Source: Canna indica (Eukaryota; Streptophyta; Magnoliopsida; Zingiberales; Cannaceae). From it: a stretch of 64,000 nucleotides of DNA. Under the pieces are notes generated by a model, which ran no database searches, was not told the DNA's origin, and saw nothing but the letters and a program-made list of their open reading frames with translations. Positions 32,087 through 44,484 of the stretch are shown here, one piece after another (position 1 is the first letter of the stretch; each line of letters starts with the position of its first letter). Position numbers and translations under genes: made by a program. The stretch is from the NCBI GenBank assembly GCA_034359265.1, contig CP136898.1:52007501-52071500 (forward strand), written 5' to 3'.

Positions 32087-35000
32087 TCAATCATGAAGCG
32101 CATCATGTGGTGGCGACGAATGCAGCGAGGAGAGGAGCTGCATTGGGACGACATCAGCTGGCGTCGCGTCGAATGACGGGGGAGGCAGAGGGGCCGAAGC
32201 ACCAAGCATGGAAGAAGCAATACGTGCCATGTACTCCCTCATAGCGGCCACCTCACTGATGCTGCATCCATGTGTCAACATCAAAGTGATGCTGCGCAGG
32301 ATCACCTCCCTGCTGGGTCACCAACTCAGAATACATGACATTTAAAGATTGATTAATTAAATTAATTTTACATAATTGAACTAATATAATTTTTTTAAAA
32401 TATAAACTTTATTAAATATTAACTTACCAGTATCGTCTCCAGCCTCCCGCTGATGAACTCACCCCGGCGAGGACCATGTCTATATCTATGTGTCTCCTCG
32501 AAGACCCTCAAAGGATCAGTCGGAATGAGCGTCCTCTGCTCGTCTCGCGTCCCCTGCAAAATAAATATAATTAGTTTTTCTATGATAAATAATAAAATTA
32601 TTATTAAATTACTTACCATGCGATGCTCGTGACTAGTAAATGGGATGGACCCACCGGTATGTCGGGCCACGGATCCCTCAACTAGAGTCATCCGATTCCG
32701 GTGCGCCGTTCGGGAGGCACCCTGCCACTCCTCGGACGCCCACATGTCGCATAGTCGATCCCATACGTGGCTCGTTATCCAATTGGGTCCATTTCCCTTC
32801 AGCGCATCCATAGGTGTATCCCGATTACCGCCTACATTTGCCCGCGCCTCATCCCACGCACGGTGGAGGATATCCTTGAAAAGCTTCTTATTGTAAGCTT
32901 CCCAAGCATCCTCCACCTGAACCTGAATGGCAAGATCCTAGGTGTATCGGGCCTACAAAAAGAAATCATTAATATAATCATTTAAATCTAAATAATGAGC
33001 ATACATCATTGAAAATTGGATCTTAATATATTAGAAAGGAAAATTGATACAAAAATTAAATAATGAACAAAAGCTGGTATTTCATGAACAAAAATAGAGA
33101 TAACCATTTCATGAAAAATCAAAATAATGAACAATAAGAAGACCAAACTTGATGATCTTGATTGAAAAGTGATAATTGAGCTTCAACAAATTAACACAAG
33201 TTGATTCAACCCACACAAAACCTCTATTTACCATGATAATTGAGCTAGCCGTGCAGTGTACTTACACTGAAGATTATGCTCAAAGATCTAGCTAGATAAA
33301 AAAGAATAAAGAACAAATACACAACATTGGCTCTCCTTCCAAGGCTCTTGAACATGTAAGTATGCACTAAATGTATATACTCAATTTACCATGATATTTG
33401 CAAGACTTGAGCACATGAACAGATTTAAGAAAATAGTTGACTGAGTGATTAAGAAAATAGTTGTGCATGAGTGATTAAGAGAGATAAGGAACATGACCAG
33501 TTTACTGAAATACTCCAATATAAAATAGTTGTGCAGTGTGCAATGCTGCTAGTCATGCTGAATTCAGCATGCTGAATTCAGCATGCTGAATTCAGCTTCA
33601 GCATGCTGAGTTCACTGCTGAATTCAACAATGCTGAATTCAGCAGTGAAGACTAGTGCTGAATTCAGCACTACATACGTATCTGCTGTTGTTTTAGCTTC
33701 AGTGAAAGAACTACTTTGCCACAGTCAAGTCTCATATTCAACTGATATATAGCTGATTCTTTTTCTATACTAAGTTGTTTTAAATAGAATGATCTGGTGA
33801 TATTTTGCTTAGTACTGATAGCACTTGTTATGACACAATGCTCAAATCTGTTTGGTATTTATACTGAGATAGCTGACTGCTATGAGTCTATTGGTTGAAC
33901 CATTGGACTCAGTAATCTATTACTGAAATCTCTGACCTTATTCTTAAAGCATCCACTTGCAAACTCAGTTGACTCAAATACTACTCAAATTACAACTCAA
34001 TAAACTCTACAATTGACTCAAAAACAAAGCATCCCTTGTCTTCTAAGTATCGCAAATTTCATACAAGTATTTTAACCTAACAGAAACTCAAGTGGACTCA
34101 AAACAAGGTTAAACCTCAATCTTAATGCTTGGATATAATTATATATTCTTATCTTCTTTTCCTACTTGCATGGATGCTTGGAATGAAGTAATTGAAACTT
34201 TTCCTTATAGATCTTGATGCATATTTTAGGTGGCAGCATGTTTTGGAGTATAGTAGCAGCATAAGTGAGCTTCTTGTGACTCGGAGGATTCCTTCTAACA
34301 TAAATGATTGTACAAGTTACTAATTTAATGATCTCATTTTGCACTTCTTTATCCTCTTTCTGATATATTAGAGTATCTTTTGTTAAAAAAAAAAAATCTA
34401 TTAGAGTATCTCTTCTTTTCTGATTAGTGCAATCAAGGTTCAAGTTAAAGAAGCACCTCTTTTATGGTCATTGCTTACATGCACAATTATTGAATATAAG
34501 TTCAGAGTATTAAAATAAAATCATAGCCATCTTTGAAGTTTGAGTTCAGCTAACATAGGTTTAGTTTGCCGAACCAGGTCTTGAACTAGTCTAAAGCTAC
34601 ATGGATATGTCTAAAGCTCAAAAGCAATGCTATCAGTAAAACTAATAACAACAAAAATCCTTATTGAATAAAAGATTGCTGCCTCTCACAAGCTTTGCCA
34701 TCCTTCCCAAAGAAGATGTGCCATGATCTTCTATGCTGGCTTTCACAACTCAAGCTTGTGACAAGCCATTTAAGATTGGAAAGTTGTTGAAAGGATAACA
34801 GGGAGTTGTAATTGAACTCAAAGAATATGATTTAGTGCAGAGCATCAGATGCTCCACAAGCAGAGAGAAGAGAACATAAGTGAAATTATATAAACATAAG
34901 TGAAACCAACCAGTCATGAAAAGATAAAAATATGAGAAATTGACTTGCACCAATAAGGTTGAACACATGAAACAAACTCGAACTCATTAAAAGATAGGAA

Positions 35001-35617
35001 GTATAGAAGAACGAATTATGTGCAATTTATGAATAAGAACAACTATTGGTGACATTAAAAGACTAGCTACTTGCTCTTCAAATGTTTGTAGTTTTCGAAT
35101 TGAAGATAAATACTATATGGAGATGGAAAAAACTGGCAGATCAAAGTAACTTGAACTACGTACCTCGAACTCATTCCATAATAAATTATAATAATGGTTC
35201 GACACCTTGGTCCATGAAGTCCACGGCTCATGAAAGAAACTCTTGAGCATAACGGTCATGGTGCGGGCGACATCATCCTGCTCAAATCTACAACTCAAGT
35301 ATAATAACATTATAAGTAACAATTAATTATTAATAATTATAATAAATACATTAGTTTACTTACTTTAAAACATTCAGCGATATCCGCCGACGCTGGTCGG
35401 ACGATGAAGGTGCATCACCCTCCTGATTAGGCCCACGAGGCCTACGACGACCTCGAGCTGGTGGTGGTACAGCATCCGCCACGGCTGGTGCAGGTGGTGG
35501 TGGTACAACATCTGCCACGACCGGTGATGGTGGTGGTGGTGGTGGTGGTGGGGCTGTCGCGGGCGGCGGTGGCCGAGATAAACCTGTGCGATGAACCCTA
35601 GAACGGGCACGCGACAT
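32087..35617 (-). pseudogene. CACTA-1 Transposase_24 (TnpA-like) gene, five exons
   Basis: Predicted exons on the minus strand: 35364-35617, 35164-35287, 32617-32952, 32428-32553 and about 32087-32319, with gtaagt-type donors and AG acceptors. Exon 1 starts MSRARSRV and is Pro-rich (a run of eight Pro), then 'RRRPRGPNQ'. Exon 2 is 124 nt ('FHEPWTSWTKVSNHYYN'). Exon 3 holds the core of the plant Ptta/En/Spm transposase domain PF03004 ('GPNWITSHVWDRLCDMWASE', 'HRNRM', 'RHTGGSIPF'). Exon 4 is 'VFEETHRYRHGPRRGEFI'. Such proteins bind subterminal repeats. A Trp-to-TAG stop in exon 3 (32938-32940; CACTA-3 has Trp here) and a frameshift in exon 5 disable it. Intron 2 is 2.2 kb. Confidence 0.85.
33543..33670. 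repeat. Cluster of gctgaattcagc palindromes
   Basis: At least seven copies of the palindrome gctgaattcagc or shortened forms lie within 128 bp, three of them in a row with a 14-bp period (gctgaattcagcat) at about 33556-33597. Direct and inverted order are the same because each word is its own reverse complement, so the stretch can fold into several alternative hairpins. It lies in the 2.2-kb intron 2 of the CACTA-1 gene. Confidence 0.9.
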
Positions 35618-37328
35618 CTACAATATAAATGTTGATTAGTGAAGTCATCCAATAATATAATATAAATTAATAGAAAAAAGATGAAAAATATATATATTAC
35701 ACATTAATAATCAATATCATCTGAATAATAATCGATTGAGTCATTTTCTTCTTCACTTGTCTCTTCATCTTCACAACTAATATACCAAAGGAGAGAGCAG
35801 TAGTACTTAATTTGACTCAATAACATATATGCGGAATTCAAAGTTGACTCCAATAATTAAAAGACTATATATAGATTAAACAATGATTATTTGAGGGCTA
35901 TATAACTAATATATTTGATGAATATAATTAACATATATGCATATCTACTGTCCTTTCGATCCATTTTGCAACCTTAGATCGATATACCAAATGAACCTAA
36001 AATATTTCCAATCCATCAAACACTACTCTATCTATCTATATATATCCTCTTCCTGTCAAGCAGTTCACTATCAAACATATATATGATGTAAAACCATTCT
36101 ATTTTGAAGGATAAATCATATCAAAATGTAGGACTTCAAGGGTAATTAAATTACCTAGCTAAAAAACCTTGACACATAAGTCAAGGTTTTATATCATGGA
36201 CGAAAACCATCAGAAGATGCGAATGAATTTAAAACATGGAGTGAGAGAATTGGAGGAGAAGCACATACTTGCTGAGTCTTTGCACTGCACTCTATGTAGG
36301 CAGCAGCAGCGATTTGCTTATTACCTGCAGCAAAAGACTAAAAAGTGGAAATTAAAAGAGGATTTGAATTAATTGATGAAAGACTCATTAAGTCCGAAAG
36401 TACACTCAACTAAGCTATTTATGCTCAGCTTATTACCTGCAGCAAAAGACTAAAAAGCCCTTCTATGGTACAAGTCATCAATTAACAATTTGATTGTACC
36501 GTAGCTTACACGAAACAGAAAATTACATGAAGATAAGAAGCTAAGAAACAGAATGAAAAAAAAGTAATGTAAGCTCTTAAACTCTAACACAATTGATAGT
36601 GAATTTATTACTATTCTAAGCAACTAATTAAGTTGAAAACTTTAACTAAATGAAGCTGATTGCATGATGAAGGTGATACATCTCTCATACACTTCAACAC
36701 ATGTCAAGCAGTAAGGTTGATGAGAAATGTCAACATAACTTTAACTAATCAAGTTCTTGCTTCTTGAGTGCCTGTGCAACAATTACAAGTGACGACCAAG
36801 TAATTTCAACAAGAATATCATGCTTGAAAACTAGGAAATTTCAGCAACAACGCATCACCATAAATCGACCACAATCATGCATGTTTCAGCTCAAAAATTT
36901 CAGCGATAAGGACGCACATAATCAATTAGAAATGTCAACATATAACAGTCACCAATTTCAGAGATCAAGGTACTCTAACCGAGCTGGATTTCTGAAATTT
37001 CAGTAACAAGCTGAAAATTTCAAGGATCCTTGAAGAAATCAACATAGAAAGTTTCGAGATTTTCATTTAATCTTCATTTCTGAACCATCAATACCAAGTG
37101 TAATATAGAAACCCGATAAATAGAAACCCTAACTATTTTCCTGTTGATTTTTCCCTGTTTAAGTAGAAACCCGATAAATTAAAGGCATCCGATGGGGAAG
37201 AAGGGAGGAAACCTCAACCTCCCTTCTTCCCCATTTTTCTTTTCCCGTGCTAACCTCCCGAGAGGTTATCAGGTTTCAAGTATAAACCCTAGCCGTCAGC
37301 TAGGGTTTCGAACAAGAGAGAGAGAGAG

Positions 37329-37373
<45 letters not shown>

Positions 37374-37633
37374 GAGGAGGAGGAAGAGGAGGAGGAGAGT
37401 AGGAGGAGGAACAATCGAGCAGCGGCGAGGCCTGCTTGCGGTGGGCGACGAGCAGTGGGCGGCGGTCCGTGTGCGACATGTGGCGTGCGAAGGTCGGCGT
37501 GCGGCGTGAGGCGGCAGAGAGAACCAGTGAGGCGTGCGGTAGAGAGAGAGAGAGAGAGAGAGGGAGATGCGGGTTGAACATGGGATCGAAGAGAAAAAAA
37601 AGGGTTTGGGCGCGCGGGGAATTTAATACCATT
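35618..37633 (-). promoter_or_regulatory. CACTA-1 5' leader and promoter region with GA tract
   Basis: Upstream of the exon 1 ATG. It shows no conserved frame. A perfect (ga)n tract followed by (gag)n runs from 37315 to 37412, and a second (ga)n run lies at about 37542-37561, both close to the presumed transcription start side of the element. Frames rich in Ser/Leu or Arg/Glu across them are artefacts of the microsatellite. Confidence 0.45.
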
Positions 37634-37880
37634 TTGCGACGGCACTAACGATCGCAAATAAGCGGTCATAATGAACGGTCGCAAATGGTCGCCAAACCCG
37701 TCGCCATATTGCGACGACACTATATGCGGTCACATTGTCGTTGCTATTTTGCGACGGCACTGAAGGCGGTCGCAAAATCCGTCGCCCCCTTGCCAGTCTA
37801 CGATCCCAATGGACGGCGGTCGCAGAACCGTCGCATCTGCGATCGCATCCTATGCCGTCGCAAATGAGCCATCGCAAAAA
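37634..37880. repeat. CACTA-1 right subterminal repeat array
   Basis: Mirror of the left array: repeated gcgacggcac and ggcggtcgca words up to the terminal repeat. Frames crossing it are not genes. Confidence 0.85.
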
Positions 37881-37901
37881 GCTATTTTTTTAGTAGTGTA
37901 A

Positions 37902-38164
37902 GTTTTTTTTAATTAATCCCAATATATTTATAGTTTAATGAAAAATTATTCAAAAATGTTCCACCCCTAACTTCAGGTCTTGACTTTGCCACATTATAAA
38001 ATATATTGATTTTTAAGTAATATATTTTATTGAACAAATCATATATATATGTATTATGTTAATTACTTGGCTCATGGAGAAAAAAATGGAGAGTTATTGA
38101 AATAAGAAATGGAAAAAATAGGGAGATTTTCTCTATAAGTTTTTTTAACCAAATAAGTTTTATT
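37902..38164. other. AT-rich flank, no gene
   Basis: AT-rich sequence between CACTA-1 and a Tat-type LTR. Nothing recognised. Confidence 0.3.
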
Positions 38165-38618
38165 TCTTTCTCAGTTCACGCTATATATACTGGACAGGAC
38201 TAGCACTTTGGGACTAATCGGATCAAGCCCAAAATGACCCACACTCATGAACCAAACTCAAGTCAAGTTGGACACCACCTACCCTAGGGGCTTCACCTGA
38301 CCAAACAAGGACACATACGTCTTCATTAATTACAATTCGTCAATTATGAATTCGACATCTGAGATCAGCCTCGATCCGTTCTGAGCACATCCCATGAGAT
38401 TCAAGAAGGCATTATCGCCAGACATCCATTATCCTGGACTATATACAGACACAACGTACATCAGGCCGATAAAGGATTCATCTCGATTCCAATTTTTATA
38501 CCCACATTAGGAATTCCTTCTTACTTGAGCATGAGAGTGTCTTTGCAGATCCCCTGACGGAGTCACAGCGGACCAGGAGATGCGCATGATTGCAACACCT
38601 CGGCTTTAGGCAATAACA
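38165..38618 (+). mobile_element. Tat-type gypsy LTR
   Basis: Contains the family blocks agcactttgggac, cccacactcatgaacc, ttcattaattac, tccttcttacttgagc and the end ggctttaggcaataaca at 38618. It is followed by tttggtgcccaccgtgggat, the leader that stands between LTR and gag in Tat elements. Same family as 14140-14545 and 12955-13475. The left limit is approximate. Confidence 0.75.
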
Positions 38619-39277
38619 TTTGGTGCCCACCGTGGGATCGAGTAAATCTTACCCGCCCCACCGTGTTTGGTACTCGGAGATGTTGCTCAAATACCCACAC
38701 TAGAAGGAGGGGATTGAATAGTGTGTGATCAAACTCTAGCTTCAATTTAAGCAACTTAGCACTTGAACTTGAGTTCTTTGAACATAAATGCTATGGATGA
38801 TAAGCTAAGCACAATAAGCAAGTAGATAAGCGAGTAAGAGTAAATGCAAACAAGAATAATATATAGTGGTTTGGCCAACCTGCCTACTCCACTACCTTGG
38901 CTCCTTACCAAGGATTTCTAACATTAACACTTTAGTTCTCCTAAGAATACAATGAGAATTTAGTTCTCAACCCTTTGAGAAGACCTCAACACATATTCTC
39001 TAGCAAAACAAATCTCTACAATCGCACCAAGATGTTTCACAAGCATACTTTGCAAGCTAGCTTATCGAATCAACATAACAAGATAAAAACATAATAAAAG
39101 AGAAATAAATATAAAACAAACTTGATGTTCTCCTTTCTCCGGCCTTCTAAACTTCTAACGCCTCAAGAAGATGGAGAGCTTTTGCCTTAAGAGGGTTGAA
39201 GATTGAAGACCACCACTTGAGAGAGTAAAAGTGAGAACTAGGGTTTTGAATGCCTCTTTGAAGGCTTAAACACTTAG

Positions 39278-39829
<552 letters not shown>

Positions 39830-42379
39830 ATTCAGGATTTACACAATGAATAGTTAGAGAGCTGTAATGGCTGAAACTAGGTGTATTTATAGAGGGGATG
39901 AGGGTAGTTGGGGTAAACTAGTCATTCAACGGATCTATATAGATCCTTGGTCGATCGAGGATCGGCCGCGGGTCGGCCGACTGGCCACGCAGAAATTTCT
40001 AGTGAGCATCAAGTTGATCCTCAGGCGACCGAGGATTGGCCACGGATCGGCCACGGATCGGCCGCGGATCGACCGTAACCCCTGCAGGTTTCCTTTATGC
40101 TGATTTTTCAGCTTACATCGTTTTTCCATATTTCTTCTTGGATTTTGACTTAGGAAATGTTGCAACACTCATCCCGGGATATTATACCACCCATCCGGGA
40201 TGTTACAACATCGCATCCTATAATTTGCGATACTTCAACATCCATTCCGGGATGTTACAACATCCCATCCCGTAATCCAGGATACTTCAACATTCATTCC
40301 TGAATGTTGATTTTGACTTGGAAAATCTTGGTAATGGATTTGGTTTATGTCCTACACTTGGTTCTAAACCTAAACCTAGGGTTTGACTTGATTTCAATTT
40401 GATCGCCACCGGAGCCATTTTTTTCTTGAATCTTTGCGTTTTTCCGGATGAGCTTTGTAGGCATATCGTTCAATCAATCTGAACCCAAAACTCACCAAAT
40501 GGATTAGATACATGTCTGTTATCATCAAAATAGAGAGTGAAGCCTGGGTTGAACCCTTGGGCCAACATGAGTTAGGCGAATACCGCCTCATAAATCACAT
40601 GCAGCAAGCAACCTACCAACAGCGTTCCCTTGTCACCTAGAGACGCTAACATGGCAAGGATTGACGGTCTGGTACCCACCAACCCTTCATGACTACTAGA
40701 ATTATCGCTGTCACCAATGGCTCATGCTATGGCTGAACCGTCAGTGACGACTATCACGAACAACACGCTTTGTGGCAAAAAGTCATCGCTTATTTGTGCG
40801 TCTCGGATAACTTGTGACGGCCGCAGGCAACCATCCCAGGTAATTATCAGCGACAGTCGCACCCACTATCACTCATTTAAACACATCAATGACGACCGAG
40901 GCGGCTATTGCTAAAATTAAACTATGAGCCGCAACTGGGAGCCGTCGATGATATTATTAGTAACTGTGATATTTAGTGTTACCCAGACCATCAGCCAGTT
41001 ACGATATGCTTTCGGCGATGGCCTAGTGATGGTTAGCCGTGGGAAAGCCGTCACTAACGTTATATCCTGTAACTGAAAAAAAAATCAAAATTTTAGAAAT
41101 TCCTATATACAACAATATTCACATGATACAATCTATTTACAACCACAAATCTTCATACATATACAAATACAACCAGCCATACAAGATTTACTTAAATATC
41201 ATCAATCTAAGCCTCAAACGAAGGAAAACAAGTATCAAATATCAAAGCTAAAAGTATATATACAACTATCAAGTATATAGACAACTATAAGCCTCAAACG
41301 GAGGCAAACAAGTATCAAAATATCTGGCTCTGGTCCTCCATTTGGGATGTCGAGGGCTGCTCACCCACAACGAGAGGGGTCGGTGCCCCAAGTGGCCCTA
41401 ACATAGCTCGTGCACGGCCATTGTATGCAAAGTCATAAACACGATCATGCTCCCAACCACCTATAGCCTCGACCCACGCTACAGGGTCAAAGTCACCCTG
41501 TGGCGTTCCTCCGCGCTTGATCACAGTCCTCGTGTATGTCTCTTACACATGTTTATATTTTAAATACTATATATATATATATATATAAACTATAAATAAA
41601 AATTGCGTAAATCAAATAGACAAAAATACTTACCATGATGATCGCGGCCCTGATATCAACATAGTCCCCCGCCCCATGTCGCCGACGGTGAATGCGCTCA
41701 AACACCTCCATCGACAAGGGGCGTTGGTGTCACGCCCCAAGTTCAGGGTCACGTGATCGGCCAGGGTATACGTGCCTATACCCTGCAGCCTAACCCATGC
41801 ACATGTCAACTCATAAAAATAGCAGAATAAACAACAGCTTTTATTAATAAAAAGAACCAAATAGATTTTTATTTCAAAACATCAATGTTTTTAATAAATA
41901 GCTCAAGTGCGGAAACAAATAAATCGAAGAGAAACAGTTCTTTAACAAATAAAAGTCTGAATAAAACATGAATGTCCCAACGAGACTATAACTCCAAGTA
42001 TCAAAACAAAAGTGCATGACAAACTATTACAGAACCGACTACGACCCCTAACTAGGACTGCTATGAGATCATGTGGCTCCTCTGCCCTCTAGCTACGCCA
42101 AGTGCTCCAGTCCACCTCACCGGTCAAGCTCTGCAAAACAAAACAACGACAACGGGCGAGTTCAAAAAACTCAGTGAGCGGTTCTACCAACCCTCACAAA
42201 AACAAACATCACAAATAAGATGCATAAGGTAAAACTCCTGACTCAAGCAGGAAAAGGTCATAAGAGAGTGACCAGCTATCAGGCCATCCGGCCACCACCT
42301 GCTCGAAGGTAGCCAACACCCAGATGGTGAAGAACAACAGACCTAAGCCTACCATGCCCTAAGGCATTAACACATACTA

Positions 42380-42696
42380 GGATAATCGGGAAGGCCCTCC
42401 GAACTTATCCTACTATAAAGAAACTCGGGAGTAATCGGGAAAGGCACTCCGAACTTGCTCCATGAGACGCGTAGGGACAATCGTGATTCGCCCATCGAAC
42501 TTGCCCCTTTAAGATATCATACGAGTAATCGGGTAGGCCCTCCAAGCTTACTCCTTAAAGATATCACAGGAATAATCGAGAAAGGCCCTCCGAACTTATT
42601 CCTTAAAACCACCTCAGGGATAATCGGGTAGGCCCTCCGAACTTATTCCACGAGGCCAAACCAGAACAATCGGGAAAAACCCTCTAAACTTGTTCC
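42380..42696 (-). repeat. Array of seven covarying hairpins in LTR-A
   Basis: Seven units of 31-36 bp, spaced about 45-50 bp apart, each have a short inverted repeat around a nearly constant middle (atcggg.a.gccctccgaac). Arms by unit on the plus strand: ggataa/ttatcc, ggagtaa/ttgctcc, gggacaa/ttgcccc, gagtaa/ttactc, ggaataa/ttattcc, ggataa/ttattcc, gaacaa/ttgttc. Arms change together, so pairing is kept or reduced to a single wobble or mismatch. The transcript strand would show ggaataagttcggagggcct-type stems. Function unknown. Confidence 0.85.
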
Positions 42697-43812
42697 ACAG
42701 GTTGGGAATTTGCCATCCAACCTCCAGGGCCTAGCCCGCAATCCAGCTCCTCAATGAGCCTCCCCGCCATTCATAAAGATATGGCGCACCATGACCTAAG
42801 TCAAGTCTTTCTTACAGTGTCTCATGGGTGTCCCTATTGGAAAGTGTCTCAACACTCCAATACCTGACTCCAACTCCTAGACCCGTAATGTCATAAACCC
42901 GTGTGGTTTTATTTCATGTATAAACTCCACATGTTGGTTCATAATACATTATGCTGACCCTTTTGCACAATTTTAATTATATAATTAAAATTTAGTTCAC
43001 CACAATTAGGGTTTTGTTTTAGCTTACTGTTCTACCCGAAACTAATGTAAATAACCAGAATTGGGTTTCCAGAGTGTGTACTATGTTTTCAAACTATGTT
43101 TTCTGATTGAAACGATATGTTACACGACTATGTTACACGACTATGTTCAAATAATTACAATCACCACAGCAAGCATTACAAAAATAGCACAGATTCATCA
43201 TCTCAGCATGAGATTCCAACAACATTGAATTTTCAGCATATCATCGAAATAAATCCGAAAATTCACATAAATTAAATCATTAATTCACCAACATATCAGA
43301 ATTATAACATCTAGATAATTCTCATAAAAACCATATTTTTAAACAAGATTATCAAACAATACCATCATCTTTAATCAAGAACAAACTTTAAGATCAAGCA
43401 TCGAAATCAAGAAACCATCTTGCAAAAACCTTCGTGGCATCAACATCAAGGTCCTAACTTTCACAAAGCATGATTTTCTCCAAAAATCAAAGATTAAATA
43501 CTTAGCGTGCTTGAACATATAAGAACTCATTTTAATCATCAATTTGAGACATAAACTACAAGATAATCAAGATCTCTCACTTAGGCATTTCATCGAACAC
43601 CTTGAGGCCACCCTTGCTCCACCCTTGGCTGAGCACCCCTAGGGCCATCCTAGGGTTGCCGAACCCCATAAGGAAGGGTTTAGGGTATCCTCAAACACGG
43701 CACACAAAAAGAATGGCGAGAATTCGAGAGATCATCGAAAATAAAACAAGAACATCAACCTCCAAGAATGGCTTCAAGAAACTCGAAGAAATCCCCAAAG
43801 GAGGGTAAAACT

Positions 43813-43820
43813 ACTCACCT
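43813..43820 (-). promoter_or_regulatory. Possible 5' splice donor in the LTR leader
   Basis: On the minus strand the leader reads aggtgagt, a strong plant splice-donor match. The same word is at 50942-50949 in LTR-B and 16158-16165 in the diverged LTR, and is altered in LTR-C (63698-63705, atgtgagt). No acceptor was identified. Confidence 0.4.
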
Positions 43821-44146
43821 AAATAGGAAGGATGATCAAGACGAAATTCCGGACGATGGCTCTCGAATCCGGCTTCAAAAGATGGCGGCTTGACTCAAGA
43901 ATGGGGAAGAGAGGGGCGGCGACTCACTCCAAGCCGCCGGCTTGGAGAGAGGGAGAGAGAGGGCTGGCTCCTCTCGGCTCGGCTCCAAAGGGGAGGAAGA
44001 AGGAGAGGAAGGAGAAGGGGGAAAGCCTTGGGCGGCTCAGCTCTTGATGGCGGCAGCTCCATGGGGAGAGAGGAGAGGGGCGGCTGGCTCCTCTTCTCAA
44101 TAACTTGTGTGGCTCCAAATAGGGAGCCACAAGCCAAGGGGAGGGA

Positions 44147-44156
44147 GTTTTATACT
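44147..44156 (-). promoter_or_regulatory. Tekay LTR TATA box
   Basis: Minus-strand agtataaaac, followed downstream by a GC-rich leader that starts near the 'ggctccctatttgg' block. In LTR-B the same site reads actataaaac (about 51305-51314). Position in the LTR and conservation support a pol II promoter. Confidence 0.6.
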
Positions 44157-44435
44157 CCCTCCTCAACCCTAACCCCTCTAAACCCTTTATCCAACCCGCA
44201 TCCGCCTCAAGTCGAACCCGAACCCGCTAACTTAAATTAACTTAATTAATCCTATTCTCCACATAACTATCCAATACATGCACACCCATCATGAATACCC
44301 ATATTCTTACTTACCCAAGTTCGTAAACTCGCACCGAACCATGAGTCGACTCGGCTCAACCTTGGACTAGTCCGCTAGGCTGGCAAACACAAACCATAAG
44401 AGAAAAAATCAAAATAAAATATCTAGGATATTACA

Positions 44436-44450
44436 ATCCTCCCTCCTTAA
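44436..44450 (-). other. Polypurine tract of the Tekay element
   Basis: On the coding strand aaggagggaggat abuts the 3' LTR start (tgtaatatcc). This is the primer for plus-strand synthesis. The same position just upstream reads gacgaattttcttt, usual for Tekay elements. Confidence 0.85.
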
Positions 44451-44484
44451 AGAAAATTCGTCCTCCAATTTCAGAAAAAGAAAA

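Larger units (their letters stand above)
31420..37898 (-). mobile_element. CACTA-1: complete non-autonomous CACTA element
   Basis: Ends are perfect 15-bp inverted repeats, cactactaaaaaaat at the left and its complement at 37884-37898. Both sides are flanked by the 3-bp target duplication taa (31417-31419 and 37899-37901), the CACTA rule. Subterminal arrays of short gcgacgg/ccgtcgc words fill the first and last few hundred bases. The only gene is a Transposase_24 (TnpA-type) gene on the minus strand; no TnpD DDE transposase is present. The element therefore depends on a relative for movement. Confidence 0.93.
41728..44435 (-). repeat. Tekay LTR-A (3' LTR)
   Basis: 2708 bp. On the coding strand: start tgtaatatcctagatatttt (44435 downwards), TATA box agtataaaac (about 44147-44156), GC-rich leader with aggtgagt (43813-43820), AT-rich middle, hairpin array (42380-42696) and end cttggggcgtgaca. 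Open frames in the 43602-44240 leader recur in the other LTR copies and contain no protein domain; they are LTR sequence. Confidence 0.9.

Noticed and set aside
35374..35652. His-rich frame
   Set aside because: Shifted frame of the Pro-rich first exon of the CACTA-1 gene.
37192..37720. Ser/Leu-rich and Arg/Glu-rich frames
   Set aside because: Products of the GA/GAG microsatellite; no domain on either strand.
42380..42696. CRISPR-like regularly spaced repeats
   Set aside because: Units are hairpins inside a plant LTR, spacing is irregular, spacers are similar to each other, and no cas genes exist in this eukaryotic context.
43602..44240. Overlapping open frames on both strands, Arg/Gly/Glu-rich
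   Set aside because: They recur at 50964-51397 and 63721-63951 as the same LTR leader with shifting frames; GC-rich non-coding DNA.
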